A stretch of 64,000 bases of DNA from Tanypteryx hageni (Eukaryota > Arthropoda > Insecta > Odonata > Petaluridae). The notes under the pieces were generated by a model. That model made no database searches. It worked only from the letters and a program-made list of their open reading frames with translations, and was not told the DNA's origin. Positions 21,206 through 32,592 of the stretch are shown here, in pieces. The DNA lies in the NCBI GenBank assembly GCA_028673005.1, contig CM054115.1, positions 62,001 to 126,000 of the forward strand, written 5' to 3'. The position numbers and the translations under genes are program-made. The first letter of the stretch is position 1, and every line of letters begins with the position of its first letter.

Positions 21206-24082
21206 TTACAATGACCTATCATTTAAATATTCATTAACAGAATAGTACATATTTCCTTGTAAAAACCTTTTCACCTTTATCTTAAAGGAATCAAAGTTTT
21301 GGATAAGTTTAAGTTGTGGAGGAAGTTTATTAAAAAGTCTGATTCCCATTTCTCTAGGTCCTAATTTTATGGTTTTGGTCCTTATTAAATTAAGATGCAA
21401 ATCAGATTGTCCTCTAGTGAGGTAGTGATGATGGTCCGAATTAACTGTGAAATCATTTAAGTTATTTTTCACAAACAGTACTACTGACAGAATATAAATA
21501 CATGGGAGGGGAAGAAGCTTCAAAGTCATAAAAATGGGCCTTGATGGAGAGTCATATGGTTTCCATGAGATTATTCTAACTGCTCTTTTCTGGATCTTGA
21601 AAATTTTGATGGAGTGAGGTGAAGAACCCCAGAAGATAATATTGTGTGTGATATGGGAATAGAATGTGCCATAATATAGATTCAAGAGGACGTCTCTACT
21701 AACTGTTTCTCTCAGCTGCCTAATCAGGTAACATGTAGAGCTTAGCTTATGGGATAAAATGTCGATGTGTGATTCCCAAGAGATATTAGCATTTAGGTGA
21801 ACACCAAGAAATTTGCTAGTAGAGACTTGTTGGATAGATTTTTGATCAATTTTTATTAACAGACTTTCTGTTGACTTTTTGCTATGTGAGAAATGGATCA
21901 TTTGGGATTTTTGTACATTAAGATTTAGGAGGTTATCTTGACACCAGTTGCTAAGATGGAGGCTAACTAGTTTTGAGTTGTGTACAAGGCTGTTGCGTGA
22001 TGAGGCAGAAAGTATAATGTTGGTATCATCAGCATATAAAAGCAATTTTGCACCTTCTATTTCATTAAAAGTGAGTGCAAGATCGTTAATGTATATTAAG
22101 AATAGGATGGGCCCCAAAATAGATCCTTGGGGAACACCTAATGAGTTAGTTTTATAGTTGGAGGAATATTTTATGCCTTTCACGTTGAGAGTTACAGCTT
22201 GGGAACGGTTTTGTAGGTAGGATCTTATCCAATTATTGGGGACCCCTCTGACTCCAATTCTTTCTAGTTTAACCATGAGATGACTATGATTGACATGATC
22301 AAATGCTTTTGAATAATCAAAAAATAAGCCTAGGGTTTCTTGCTTTCGATCAAGTGATGACAGAATATAGTCAATAGCGTGATATATTGCTGATGTAGTT
22401 GATCTTCCTTGTCTGAAACCATGCTGACATGTGGACAGCAGGTGGTGTTTTTCCAGGAAGAAGATTAGTTGTTTGTAAAAGACTTTTTCAATAACTTTGG
22501 AGAAAATATTCAGTATTGTTATGGGCCTGTAATTATTCATGTCATTTGTACATCCTTTGTTTTTATAAATGGGAACTATTTTAGAAACTTTTAGAGAGGA
22601 GGGAAATATACCAAGTTTTAATGATTCATTTATCAGAAATAAAAGAGGAAGTTTTATGAAGTCATAGCAACGAAAGATAATTTTTCCTGGTATTTCATCA
22701 GGGCCAGCACTATTTTTTTGGTCTAATTTAGAAATAATTAATTTTAATTCGGATTCTAGGCAGGGTCGAATAAAGAATGAGTTAAGAGTGTTTGGGAGAG
22801 AACCGGTATAAGTACTTAAAATTGGAGATGGTGTGGAATCTATTGTGAAAAATTTATTGAAATAATTGGCAAGTGTTGAATAATTTTGAAGGGAGTTATT
22901 TGAGGGGTCCTTAATTTTTGGTAGAGGATGAACTGGGGATTTTCCTTTGCCTGCATTAATAATTTCCCATGAGGCCTTGGACTTATTGTCCGCTGCAAGT
23001 ATCCTGTTATTGTTGTAAGTTTTTTTTGTTGTTGCTAGGAGTTTCCGATATTGCTTTTTAAGAGTTTTGTATTGGTCCTGTAATTCAGCATCATTGGATA
23101 GTTTGACCGATACAGCAAGGTCTTTAAGGAAGGAGGAAAAGCTGCGTATTTCATTTGAGATCCATGGTTTACTCTTTGCTTTACATTGGGTTTTCGTAAG
23201 TGTTAAGGGAAAGACTAGATTAAAATAATATTGAAAGCAGCTGTGAAATTGTTGGAAGCTATCATCAAAAGAGACAGCATTATAAACATTTGACCAGGTT
23301 TCGGATTGGAGCATTGATTGAAGCTTACGCACATTTCTTTCTGAAAAAACACGTTTATAATAAGATTTGACTGCTGGTGTTAAGTCAGGTTTGATGGTAG
23401 ATATTATAGGGAGATGGTCAGAAATATCAGAGCTAATGACTTTTGTGTTGATATTACTGATATTGGTAAGTATGTTGTCAATTAAAGTTTGGGATTTTGA
23501 GGAAATCCTTGTAGGCTCAAAGGCCGTTATTTTCACATTAAATGAGTTAATGAGGTCAATAAACTCATTTTTAGCATTAGAATTTTCAAGAAGATTACAG
23601 TTAAAATCACCAGTAATAATAATATTTGGACTGTGTATTGAGTTATGAATTAATTCCAAAAGGCAGGTAAGTCTGTCTAGGAACACCTTGAAATCACCAA
23701 GTGGGGAGCGGTATATGGATAGGACTAAAAAAGATAAGTGAGTGACAGTGACACTGGTAACACAAGATTCAAACACTTTATCTTCATTTAGGAATTTGTA
23801 TGAGAAGTTGATGGGATCATGACTTAAGTTACAACTAAAAAAAATTACAACACCACCATTCTTAAACTTAGAGCGAAAAAATATTTCAGCAATATAATAA
23901 CCTGGAAGACATATTGAATTTAGTTCTACGGGCTTTAACCAATGTTCATTTACACACAAAATATCAGGCTTATAAAAATTCGTTAACAGTTCTAATTCTA
24001 GTATCTTATTTCTTAAACATTGGATATTAATATGTAAAATAGTTAAGTCAGAGTATTTGGTAGGGATAGACCCACCCTTCAC
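21206..24082 (-). CDS. LINE ORF2: apurinic endonuclease plus reverse transcriptase
   Basis: A 958-codon frame with no stop. Residues 1-240 or so are the exonuclease/endonuclease/phosphatase fold: LHINIQCLRNK, NEHWLK, IITGDFNCNLL and the SDHLPI active-site end. The reverse transcriptase occupies the middle, with NYRPITIL, HGFRQGRSTTSA, LFFDYSKAFDHV, GVPQGSILGPILF and the catalytic LLYADDTN. The C-terminal domain carries the HHHYLTRGQSDLH and FNKLPPQLK blocks seen in CR1/Jockey-like proteins. It nicks target DNA and primes reverse transcription there. Length and motif order are normal for a complete ORF2. The start used is the first ATG after ORF1, but the precise start is not proven. Confidence 0.88.
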   Translation of the reverse strand: MKGGSIPTKYSDLTILHINIQCLRNKILELELLTNFYKPDILCVNEHWLKPVELNSICLPGYYIAEIFFRSKFKNGGVVIFFSCNLSHDPINFSYKFLNEDKVFESCVTSVTVTHLSFLVLSIYRSPLGDFKVFLDRLTCLLELIHNSIHSPNIIITGDFNCNLLENSNAKNEFIDLINSFNVKITAFEPTRISSKSQTLIDNILTNISNINTKVISSDISDHLPIISTIKPDLTPAVKSYYKRVFSERNVRKLQSMLQSETWSNVYNAVSFDDSFQQFHSCFQYYFNLVFPLTLTKTQCKAKSKPWISNEIRSFSSFLKDLAVSVKLSNDAELQDQYKTLKKQYRKLLATTKKTYNNNRILAADNKSKASWEIINAGKGKSPVHPLPKIKDPSNNSLQNYSTLANYFNKFFTIDSTPSPILSTYTGSLPNTLNSFFIRPCLESELKLIISKLDQKNSAGPDEIPGKIIFRCYDFIKLPLLFLINESLKLGIFPSSLKVSKIVPIYKNKGCTNDMNNYRPITILNIFSKVIEKVFYKQLIFFLEKHHLLSTCQHGFRQGRSTTSAIYHAIDYILSSLDRKQETLGLFFDYSKAFDHVNHSHLMVKLERIGVRGVPNNWIRSYLQNRSQAVTLNVKGIKYSSNYKTNSLGVPQGSILGPILFLIYINDLALTFNEIEGAKLLLYADDTNIILSASSRNSLVHNSKLVSLHLSNWCQDNLLNLNVQKSQMIHFSHSKKSTESLLIKIDQKSIQQVSTSKFLGVHLNANISWESHIDILSHKLSSTCYLIRQLRETVSRDVLLNLYYGTFYSHITHNIIFWGSSPHSIKIFKIQKRAVRIISWKPYDSPSRPIFMTLKLLPLPCIYILSVVLFVKNNLNDFTVNSDHHHYLTRGQSDLHLNLIRTKTIKLGPREMGIRLFNKLPPQLKLIQNFDSFKIKVKRFLQGNMYYSVNEYLNDRSL

Positions 24083-24109
24083 TTCACTCGATTCAGTGCA
24101 GTTTCCTAG

Positions 24110-25402
24110 TCACTTCGTTTTAGGTTTCGTAACACCAGTTTTCGAGCGTGTAGTGATTTCACTATACGATAATTGGTCATCACAAGAGGGTGAGGGGGAG
24201 TTAGTGCACAGGGTGTTTGGGTTATCACTGGTTGTGGGAGATTGAGGGGTAGCTTGCGAGATAATTTCGATAGGTGTGCGATCCTGTGGAACATCAACAT
24301 TGGGAGCAGCAATAACATTTACAGGTGCAGAGGGAGGGAGACACTCAGGAATGGGGGATGTGCACTGGGGTGGCAAGTTGGGGTCAGAAAATGGGTGGGG
24401 AATAACTTTAGATTTCATCTTTCTGGGTGGATAGAACTTCCCCACACAAACACCATTGGGCCAATTTTTACTATCCATTAATTCGTCTAGTAGAGAAAAT
24501 GGAGCACTAATTTTGAAGGAACAGCTCTTATCACTACACAGGAAACTTTCACACGTAAAATTTTCATCACTGAATTTACTTGTGATATATTTAATAATAT
24601 CATCACAAGTCGTGCTAGGATTTACTCGTCCAACATACAGCGGAATGCGACGAGGGATGCCAAAGAAGTGATGCGAATTTTCAGAAGGCGAGTTTGATCC
24701 GTAGATTATGGTACGATGTTTACGTCTTGAATTTTTCCGCCTGACGGTTTTGAATCCATCCTCATCTACCATTGATGAGGTGTTTACTGACGAAATTACA
24801 GGTGGGACAGGCGCCGCATCTTCGTTGATTACCGTTGGGAGCGATATAAAATCACCCGAGGTTATCTGACGACTAGAAGGTGGGTAAGGACGAGCTTGTT
24901 GCCAATCAGGGATTGCGATCGTCGGGGGCCGTGTCTTACCGGGAGATGTAGCGGCCTTTGCCGGGCATCTGGAATTCCCGATGTTGGTGACTCGAGGCAA
25001 TTCCGTATTCGCGGCAGAACTCCCCTTTGCCGGCCGTTCACTCGCCATACTCGTTAGAGATGTTGATTTTATATTGGTATTTTCCATAGATACAAAGCCA
25101 TGGTTAGGATTTATGTTCCCACGACAGCTAGCAGAGGTGCTTTTTAGGAGGCTTACGTCAGCCTTGAGCGCAGCAATATCTACCGCCATGTTGGCTAGAT
25201 GATTGCATCGGTCAATTTGGCAGAAGAAACATAGCCAAATAATTGCAGGGGACTCACTGAGCGCATTGGTACAGAGTTCGCTGATTTTAGAGCAGTTAAC
25301 GTGAAAAACACGCATGCATAGACCGCATGCAATAAACTTTTCCCCAATATTCAGAGGATTATTGCAAGAGCAGCAGTCTCCACGATCACTACTTGCCGCC
25401 AT
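24110..25402 (-). CDS. LINE ORF1: PHD-like zinc finger and RRM-like domain protein
   Basis: A 430-codon frame from an ATG at 25402. The same frame is open further upstream to 25537, but that part is the terminal repeat of the neighbouring pogo element. I therefore place the start at the MAAS codons. Residues 8-65 form a PHD-like finger (C-x2-C, C-x2-C, H-x2-C, C-x2-C: CCSCNNP, CGLC, FHVNC, LCFFC). A low-complexity Ser/Pro linker follows. A globular stretch near residues 265-365 (PLYVGRVNPSTTCDDIIKYI) resembles the RRM-like fold of ORF1 proteins. It probably binds LINE RNA in the ribonucleoprotein. It lies 27 bases upstream of ORF2. Confidence 0.75.
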   Translation of the reverse strand: MAASSDRGDCCSCNNPLNIGEKFIACGLCMRVFHVNCSKISELCTNALSESPAIIWLCFFCQIDRCNHLANMAVDIAALKADVSLLKSTSASCRGNINPNHGFVSMENTNIKSTSLTSMASERPAKGSSAANTELPRVTNIGNSRCPAKAATSPGKTRPPTIAIPDWQQARPYPPSSRQITSGDFISLPTVINEDAAPVPPVISSVNTSSMVDEDGFKTVRRKNSRRKHRTIIYGSNSPSENSHHFFGIPRRIPLYVGRVNPSTTCDDIIKYITSKFSDENFTCESFLCSDKSCSFKISAPFSLLDELMDSKNWPNGVCVGKFYPPRKMKSKVIPHPFSDPNLPPQCTSPIPECLPPSAPVNVIAAPNVDVPQDRTPIEIISQATPQSPTTSDNPNTLCTNSPSPSCDDQLSYSEITTRSKTGVTKPKTK

Positions 25403-25442
25403 TGATGAGAGAATATATATTATGTTATATGTTATGTATATA

Positions 25443-27489
25443 CAGTGAACTCTCGTTCTAACGTTTTCGCTTCTAACGTTTTTCCGCATCTTAAGTCGAA
25501 ATTTTGAGGTCCTAGCTAGAGCTCCATTTACTTCCATTATATCTTTTCCCGCTTCTAAAGTTTATCGTTTGTAACGTTTTTCCGCATCCCAAGTATCGAG
25601 TTTCAACTCCCCGTCTAGAATTACATCCGCTTATAACGTGAGAATAAAAATTACGAAAACTAGAAAAGGTACATAAACGCAACACAACCTCTATTAAGTT
25701 AATTTGTATTATACATAGTTTACGATTAACTCAATAAGGTCAGTAAAAGTGTTTATTTTGCTTCCAGTATGCCCTACTTAGTTACAATCTATGTACAGAA
25801 AAATGTGGCTATGCAGAGTCTACTAGATTTCACTTTCATTAAATTACCATCAAACTTTGTCTACATACATTGCAGCATCTCTACTCTCAGTCTCCACCAT
25901 CTAAACTTTCTCAGTGACAGTTCTTTATCAGCCGTCTTCTTCGGTACGCAACAAGCCAAGTTCAGTCGTCTACCGTTGGAACTCTGCTCGTTTGTCTGAT
26001 TGACATAATACAATCAGTGCATTCTATGTCATTTCTATTTTAGTGACAGTTGCACCTCGTAAGTTGAAAGCTGTAAATTTACGAAGTTTTAAATATTTTA
26101 GAGAATTTTACTCTCAGTGCTGTTAAAAAGTTTTTGTACTCCACCCCATATATTTCTAATGGCATCAAAAAGAAAGGTTATATCTCTTGATGAAAAAAGA
26201 TTAATAATCGAAGAAGTAGATAGAAATCCACATCTGAAACGTGTTGAAATGGCAAGGCGATTAGGGCTGGCAGTGACATCGCTGAACACAATTATGGCTC
26301 ACCGAACATCGATCCTCAAAGCTGTAAACGACTGCGGTGTGGCTGCGAAAAGGAGGAAGAACTCTCGAGCATCACCTTACGAAAGAGTGGAAGCATTGTT
26401 TCTCGAGTGGTTTCAGCAGGCTCGAGCTTCCAACATCCCGATTAGCGGTGTTATAATGCGTGAAAAGGCAATACAAATCGCAAATCAACTGGGGTTTCCT
26501 ACTTTTACGGCATCCAGCGGATGGCTTGATAGGTTTAAAAACCGTCATGGTGTAGTTTATAAAGTCGTTGCAGGAGAGAGTGCAAACGTAGATCTTGCAT
26601 CAGTGAATCATTGGATGACAGGAGAGTAACCCGAGAAAATAAAGAACTGTGCACAATGCGATATATTTAACGCCGATGAAACAGGATTGTTTTATAATTT
26701 GTTACCAGCTTGAACCTTAACTTTTCGAGGAGAAGCTTGCCATGGAGGGAAGAAAAGCAAGGAGCGACTGACAGTTTTGCTGTGCTGCAATGCAGACGGT
26801 AGCGAAAAACTCCAACCACTTGTGATTGGAAAATTCGCCAAACCGCGATGCTTCAAGAATGTGAGGACACTCCCATGTAAGTATAAAAACAACTCCAAGA
26901 CATGGATGGCATCAAAATTATTCATGGAGTATTTGCAAGAGTTTGATGCAAAAATGGGTTCCACCTCGAGAAAAGTGTTGCTGTTTGTGGATAGTTGTGC
27001 AGCTCATCCACAAGATACTGCCAATCTACGGTTTAGATTGTGGAGACTGAGAGTAGAGATGCTACAATGTATGTAGACAAAGTTTGATGGTAATTTAATG
27101 AAAGTGAAATCTAGTAGACTCTGCATAGCCACATTTTTCTGTACATAGATTGTAACTAAATAGGGTATACTGGAAGCAAAATAAACACTTTTACTGACCT
27201 TATTGAGTTAATCGTAAACTATGTATAATACAAATTAACTTAATAGAGGTTGTGTTGCGTTTATGTACCTTTTCCAGTTTTCGTAATTTTTATTCTCACG
27301 TTATAAGCGGATGTAATTCTAGACGGGGAGTTGAAACTCGATACTTAGGATGCGGAAAAACGTTACAAACGATAAACTTTAGAAGCGGGAAAAGATATAA
27401 TGGAAGTAAATGGAGCTCTAGCTAGGACCTCAAAATTTCGACTTAAAATGCGGAAAAACGTTAGAAGCGAAAACGTTAGAACGAGAGTT
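25443..27489 (+). mobile_element. pogo/Tigger-like element with about 460-bp terminal inverted repeats
   Basis: The left arm 25443-25907 begins CAGTGAACTCTCGTTCTAAC, preceded by TA as expected for pogo. The right arm 27031-27489 is its near-exact reverse complement but lacks the final CACTG. Between the arms lies a transposase pseudogene missing the last third of its catalytic domain. An AT-rich unrelated sequence starts at 27490. The unusually long arms suggest the inner part was deleted up to arm-adjacent DNA. Confidence 0.85.
26159..27026 (+). pseudogene. pogo/Tigger transposase, C-terminally deleted
   Basis: The frame starts at the ATG at 26159 (MASKRKVISLDEK). Residues 1-60 form the CENP-B/psq-type helix-turn-helix, and residues 65-150 a CENPB-type second DNA-binding domain (SGWLDRFKNRHGV). 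A TAA at 26627-26629 and a TGA at 26713-26715 interrupt the same frame. The DDE core continues with the first Asp in FNADETGLFYN, then GGKKSKERLTVLLCCNADG, then the second Asp in LLFVDSCAAHP. The sequence then jumps into the right terminal repeat, so the third catalytic acid is gone. It cannot be an active enzyme. Confidence 0.85.
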
Positions 27490-28050
27490 ATAACAAATCG
27501 CTTGAGGGGAAGTACGGGAGTTGGGGAAGTAGGTATTACTACGGATTTGAATCAGCGTGTGTTGTGTTGTTGGGAAGTGTTGCAAATTTCGTCTTGGTTT
27601 GGCCACCGTGTTGCATCCCCAGTTGTAGGGAAAAGGAGGTTACTCGAGTTAGGTAAGTTTTTTGACATCGTTAATTTATTCAAGGTATGCAAATGAATCT
27701 AGCTCGTAAACCATTCAATGGGTTGCCTTTAACCATCATAGTAAGAATATGATGCCACCACGATTCTCGTTGTGGTATCAAAATTGTATCGAGGTGCATT
27801 AATTTTTAATAGGTTAATATATCTATTCCCTTATTGCCTACGGATAAGTACATATTGCATTAAATATTCATGTGTTTGGACGTTTGAACGAGCATTCACA
27901 TTTCGAACGCTGGCGTTATTACAATCGTCATTAATAAAACTCCGAAACCAACGACTTTTGGCAAGAACTTTGGAGTTTCACGCGACATAGGTAAATAGTT
28001 TTCCCGTATCGAGCGCCTACCTCCAAATAGCCTAAACCTATAGCAGTTAT
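27490..28050. other. non-coding DNA right of the pogo-like element
   Basis: AT-rich sequence with no recognisable gene. A Gly/Val-rich open stretch continues from the pogo arm into 27690 but looks accidental. Confidence 0.35.
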
Positions 28051-30700
28051 TCTGCAGTCGTATTAGGGCTTTAAGAAAAATTTGAGCCCGGCTGACGGCG
28101 AACAATAGAACCCTCGCAAAAATATTTCATCGAGTTGGCAGGTCACTTAAAACGATGCCAAAACCAATGGACGGTTACAGAATATAAAAACAAACTTAAA
28201 ATTATAGTCTCAATAGAGGATGAGAAAATTACGAGTGGTCCTGTCGAGTTATGTAGTAATTTAATTTTTACAACACCGGCGCGGGAGATTTGAAAAAATT
28301 ACCTCATGAAAACTCATATGCTGCAAGAACCACGGGGAGTAGGCGTTGGTAAAAAGCAACAATTTCCGCGTAATTTAATTCATTATGCATCGCTGCTATT
28401 TGTTAACACCTACCCCCCGTGGTTTAACCATATCGGTCATTTACCGTTTTAATGAATTTCTAGCCAGGCCGACGCCGAACCGGATGAACCCGGAAAAATA
28501 TTTTTTTCGAGAACATAGGTAAGTTTCGACTACTTGAAAGCAATGGGCTAATAACGAGTAAACACAGAATCATATGCTGAGTTATTGTTATAAACAATAT
28601 CTTTCTACCTTATGTTTTAGGTCCACCAGTAATGTTTACGTTTTACGGAAATTTGAGACCGCGACGCGGAGAGAGACGAAAAATCCAACGCAGTGAATAC
28701 ATTTGGGGGGATAGATGCTTAAGATATACATCTATACAAACGTGCCATGTAATGTTTAATCTATGCTGTTAACGCCTACACCTTTCAGTCTTTTTATAAA
28801 CAACCATTAACTGTGATGTATTTCTTCGAGCGTAGCTAGCAGCGCATCAGAAATATATATTTTGAAATTACTTAAAAACAAGATAAACGGCTACAAGATA
28901 CACAAACAAACTTAAAATTATTCTCTATATATTCGATGAGAGAATTACGCGTGGTGCTTTCGTGTTATGTCGTAATTTAATTTTTACATTGCCGGCGCGG
29001 GAAATTTGAAAAAAAAACTCATGGCCCGGGTCTGCCCATGAGAAGGGCCCGCAGCGCATCCGGAACCGTTATTGGAAAAACATGTTTGCGAGAGGTAGCT
29101 TGTTGAAACATGCATAGGATTACAGATATTTTAATATTTATTTGGCAGGGTTAACGCCAATTTCCTATCTTTCGTCTTTTTACTCGAAAGAAATTTTTTA
29201 ATTTCACGTTTACGTTTTTTCGAAATTTTGGCGTTTTTTTTTAAATCAAAATATCTGAAAAACTGTGGGGGGTAGGTGAATTTAGTTTTCATTGCCGAAC
29301 GTCAAATATAATTGTTGACATTTTCATGTTTACCGTAATAAGCTACCTTACTTGGTTTGGCGGATATGGTTGATTTCTCATCTTAGAGAGCGCCGGGTGC
29401 GGCCGAACTGGCTTTGGAGATGCCCGATTAAGCGGTGTTTTAAACGTCCCAGGTTCAAATTGACAACGCCGTTCAATTTAGACAAAGTGGTTAATGTGAG
29501 TGGTCAATATCAATTTCGTACGACATTGACCTTTTCTGTCAATGGGTATTTACCTATAAAAATTCTTCGATTCGACGCTTTGGTGTCTTTGAACGTACAG
29601 AAATAAGTTTCCTCTCAATGAAAGTAGTAGAAAAAATAAAGTTAAACACAAAAGGATATGCTTAGTTATTACTGTGAACAATATTATTCTATCTTTTGTT
29701 TTAGCTCCACTAGAAATGTTTAAGTTTTACGCAAAATTTAGATCGCGGCGCGTCGAGGGTTGAACAACCCAATATAGCGAGGTATCTTGTGGGAGTAGGT
29801 GATTATGATATACATTTCCGAACTTGTCATGTAATGTTTAATTATGCCTGTAATTTTTGTTTACCTCCTTTCTTTAAGTTTATCATGATTGCTGCTTATA
29901 CAAATTTGTGATCTTCAAGCATATTTCGTTGTGTTTTCCAAAAATCGTATTTTATGATATTTTTGTTTTTTGGTACGTCAATTTTGTTTGCATCTTAGAA
30001 CGTATTGGTATGGTCTTTATCATATATAAAAAACCCATTATGCTAATATGTTATTATAAATTTTAAATATTTTTTAAGTTTTACAGTGATGTACGAGCGA
30101 CGCCTCGAGCTCGGATAACATTTGATAATGAGAAATCTAAGAGGGATAGGTAATAGTCTTACATATCTTCATATGTAGATTATAATGCTTCACGTGAGCT
30201 GTTAGTGGCTATTACCTGGATTTCGTAGGTTTTTCACAATTACAGATTGTGTGTTTTACCGTTACTCGACTGACGTCGGTAGCGCATCAGAAATCTCCGT
30301 TTAATTTCTTATCGTTTCATCATAACTCATTGGCAACAATTTTATTAAACGTGGGGTGTTATATTTAAGTAACTGTAAAAACTTGATTTCGCTAATGTTA
30401 TTTTTATTATCAGAAAAAAATATATTCTTGTCAAGGTGCCTTACGCGCGAGATTTTTGTAGTTTTAGATAACTCGATGTTACGAAAAAACTGCGGGGGGT
30501 AGGTGTTTAATTTTTATATCAGTATACGTTAATTATAAGGTGTTATTGTATTTGAAAAAGAAAATAACCTACTCTACGTAGTTCTCTTGTAATCCTTGGC
30601 TAAGCCCGTCCTAGAGCGTACATTTCAGCAGGTAGCGTATCCGAAATGTTTTTGTTAAATACGCTATGCTAAGTTTTAGATCATTGAAAAGTATATCAAA
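28050..30700. repeat. diverged modular repeat region of unknown family
   Basis: Several segments recur in the same orientation. About 125 bp at 28190-28310 matches 28890-29015, sharing AACAAACTTAAAATTAT and CCGGCGCGGGA. About 230 bp at 28560-28790 matches 29650-29860, sharing a CATGTAATGTTTAAT end. A GGGGGTAGGTG-type motif occurs near 28335, 28712, 29270, 29786, 30143 and 30492. An AGCGCATCMGAAAT-type motif occurs near 28827, 29050, 30283 and 30632. An inverted pair of the first motif forms a stem (28331-28348 with 28405-28423). There is no open frame of note. Confidence 0.6.
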
Positions 30701-31188
30701 ACTATTAATTAAATTATTATTAATTATTATTAATTACAAAATTGACACATGGAAGCCTTTAGTGACCCACACAAATTTATTTATGAATATCTGCTGTGTA
30801 TTACCTGTTATTTCTGATATCCAACACTGCTTGTTTTTCTCGTATTCAGTTCCAGTTGATTGATGATGAATGAGCATGAACGCGAAAAGTATCATTTATC
30901 ACTTCTTTATACCATTATGTGTCATTTAAATTGCTGATTATGATAAAATAAGATGTTTTTCAAATGACCTAAATGTTTTTAAACATCTTAATGGCGTATG
31001 TATTCCATAATTTGCAATAAATAAACTTTCGACACGTTTCAACTTCTTTGTCGGTCATTTCGAATATCGATGTAACGTATACGGCATATCGTATATAACT
31101 TCGCGCATGCAAAGTACTCGAAATTAAAAAAAAAATAATGAAAATAGTATGAGTTGCCGCTCACAGTTCCTCGGCGCCTGCGTTCAAA
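30700..31188. other. AT-rich upstream region of the putative host exon
   Basis: Mostly AT-rich. Immediately before the ATG at 31189 the sequence turns GC-richer (31153-31188), as in a 5' untranslated leader. No TATA box or initiator could be singled out with confidence. Confidence 0.3.
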
Positions 31189-31273
31189 ATGGCGTCCATG
31201 TGTAGTAGAATATACGCTTTAGAGATTTTATTTATTCATATTTTATTGACTTCGGCTAGGCCACACAAAGAAT
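31189..31273 (+). CDS. putative host gene, exon 1 encoding a signal peptide
   Basis: An ATG at 31189 (a second in-frame ATG at 31198) opens a 28-codon segment that ends at a consensus splice donor, AAT|GTAAGT, after 31273 (phase 1). The peptide has a short polar start, a hydrophobic core ALEILFIHILL and a small-residue end TSA followed by RPHKE. This is the layout of a cleavable secretion signal. The local GC rise and the strong donor support a real first exon. I link it to the CUB-like exons at 37205-38201 because those encode part of a secreted-type domain on the same strand. The link is inference, since at least one exon in between is not identified. Confidence 0.5.
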
Positions 31274-32592
31274 GTAAGTTTTTACTCTTAATTCGTAGAA
31301 AATATTTCATCTTTATGTCTATTTTGTAGAGGAGTATATTTGTGATCCCCGTTCGTAATACTCCATCACATGAAATTGTTAAAATAATTATGATACGCGA
31401 ATTTTCTCATAAAATGACTTTTTGAAGAGTATGTAGCAATGCTTTGTAATGGGAATTTTTTATTATGTGATGATATCGTCGACTTCGTTTAATTGACCAT
31501 TGAACTCAGAAAATACTGCATTGATTTTTAGATTTTATCTGCATTATAAGTTGCGTGAGGTTTTCTGGAAGCTTATCTTGGTGTTATTTTTAGCAATACT
31601 GAATGAAGGGTATCTGTATTTTATTTTTTGCTTTGTATGGCCTTTTAAGATATTTGCTTTTATTCTTCAGTAGTTCTGGATCTCACCTGCAATCACTGAA
31701 ATTATATTAATTTTATATTGTGATAAATACCGCTCTAATGATGCCGTTGTGCTTATGGTATCATTTATTCTAGATATATATTCTTCCAAATTGAATGTTG
31801 TTGCATTATAATTGTTTCATATCAGTTAATATAAAGATTTCAATCTGACGAACGTCATATTTCACTTAAAGTCATTGAACATCTATAGAAGGATAAGATT
31901 TCATGTATAACATTAAAAATTGTTTTCAGTAATGCTTATAAATGTATGGTTAGATTACGGAGTTACAATGTATATAGATATTTTTTTCGTCGCCCGTATA
32001 AGTTTGTTTTCACAAAGCTATTTTCACCACCATTATTTGCTATTTTCTCATTCTTCGCAGCCTTTTCTTGAGTAATGTATTTCGTATATTTTTAGTTATA
32101 TTTTATCTAATTAGTTTTGCAAATATAGCGTTTATGCTTTCTTTTATTCGTTGCCTATCAAAAAGTTCCAGACAGTCGCTGGGAAGCCCAATTTATACGC
32201 ATAGCAACAGATGCCGCTTGCAAGATTTATTTGTTTAAAAACACGTACGGCTGAGGCAACATTTCACTGCATGTGGTCTTAAATGTCATGGAGCGCCGGT
32301 AATGGTCAAGCGACAAAAACATTCCAGAGAAAAAATGAATGTATTTAATGCTTAATATCAAGTAGATAATTTTGTTGCTATTGAATAGTGTACCATAACA
32401 TTAAGGTGACCAGATTTTGTGTTTGAAGCGAACAAATTTTTGTTGAACAAAAAAATTTCATTTTCATTTCGTTTATTGACTTTTGCAGCTCCTGTTATTG
32501 ACAGGGCATGGCTCTCCAATAGGCATTAATTGGTTGGGAAAACCAGATGGGTTTTTGGTTACAACGTAGCCGTCATCAATGACGACTCGTAC
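31274..32592. other. intron-like AT-rich sequence
   Basis: No coding or repeat signal was seen except a good acceptor-like TTTTGCAG ending near 32490. The following short open stretch has the wrong phase for exon 1. Confidence 0.35.

Larger units (their letters stand above)
21116..25440 (-). mobile_element. CR1/Jockey-superclade LINE with two open reading frames
   Basis: A minus-strand non-LTR retrotransposon with ORF1 (24110-25402) and ORF2 (21206-24082) both open. A short AT-rich 3' tail (21116-21205) abuts the pyrimidine satellite. The 5' end abuts the left end of the pogo-like element at 25441. The 27-base spacing between ORF1 and ORF2 is typical of bicistronic LINE mRNAs. No target duplication could be defined because both flanks are repeats. 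It is a candidate intact copy. Confidence 0.8.

Noticed and set aside
25403..25537. N-terminal extension of the LINE ORF1 frame
   Set aside because: This segment is the terminal repeat of the adjacent pogo element (the same sequence is at 27400-27489), so the fusion is accidental.
29352..29470. tRNA-like look, with AGGTTCAAATT resembling box B
   Set aside because: No acceptable box A at tRNA spacing and no cloverleaf could be drawn, so I do not call a tRNA or SINE.
32491..32560. Acceptor-like TTTTGCAG followed by an open stretch reading TGHGSPIGINWLGK
   Set aside because: Its phase does not match exon 1 at 31273, no donor follows before a stop, and it lies next to a transposon end.
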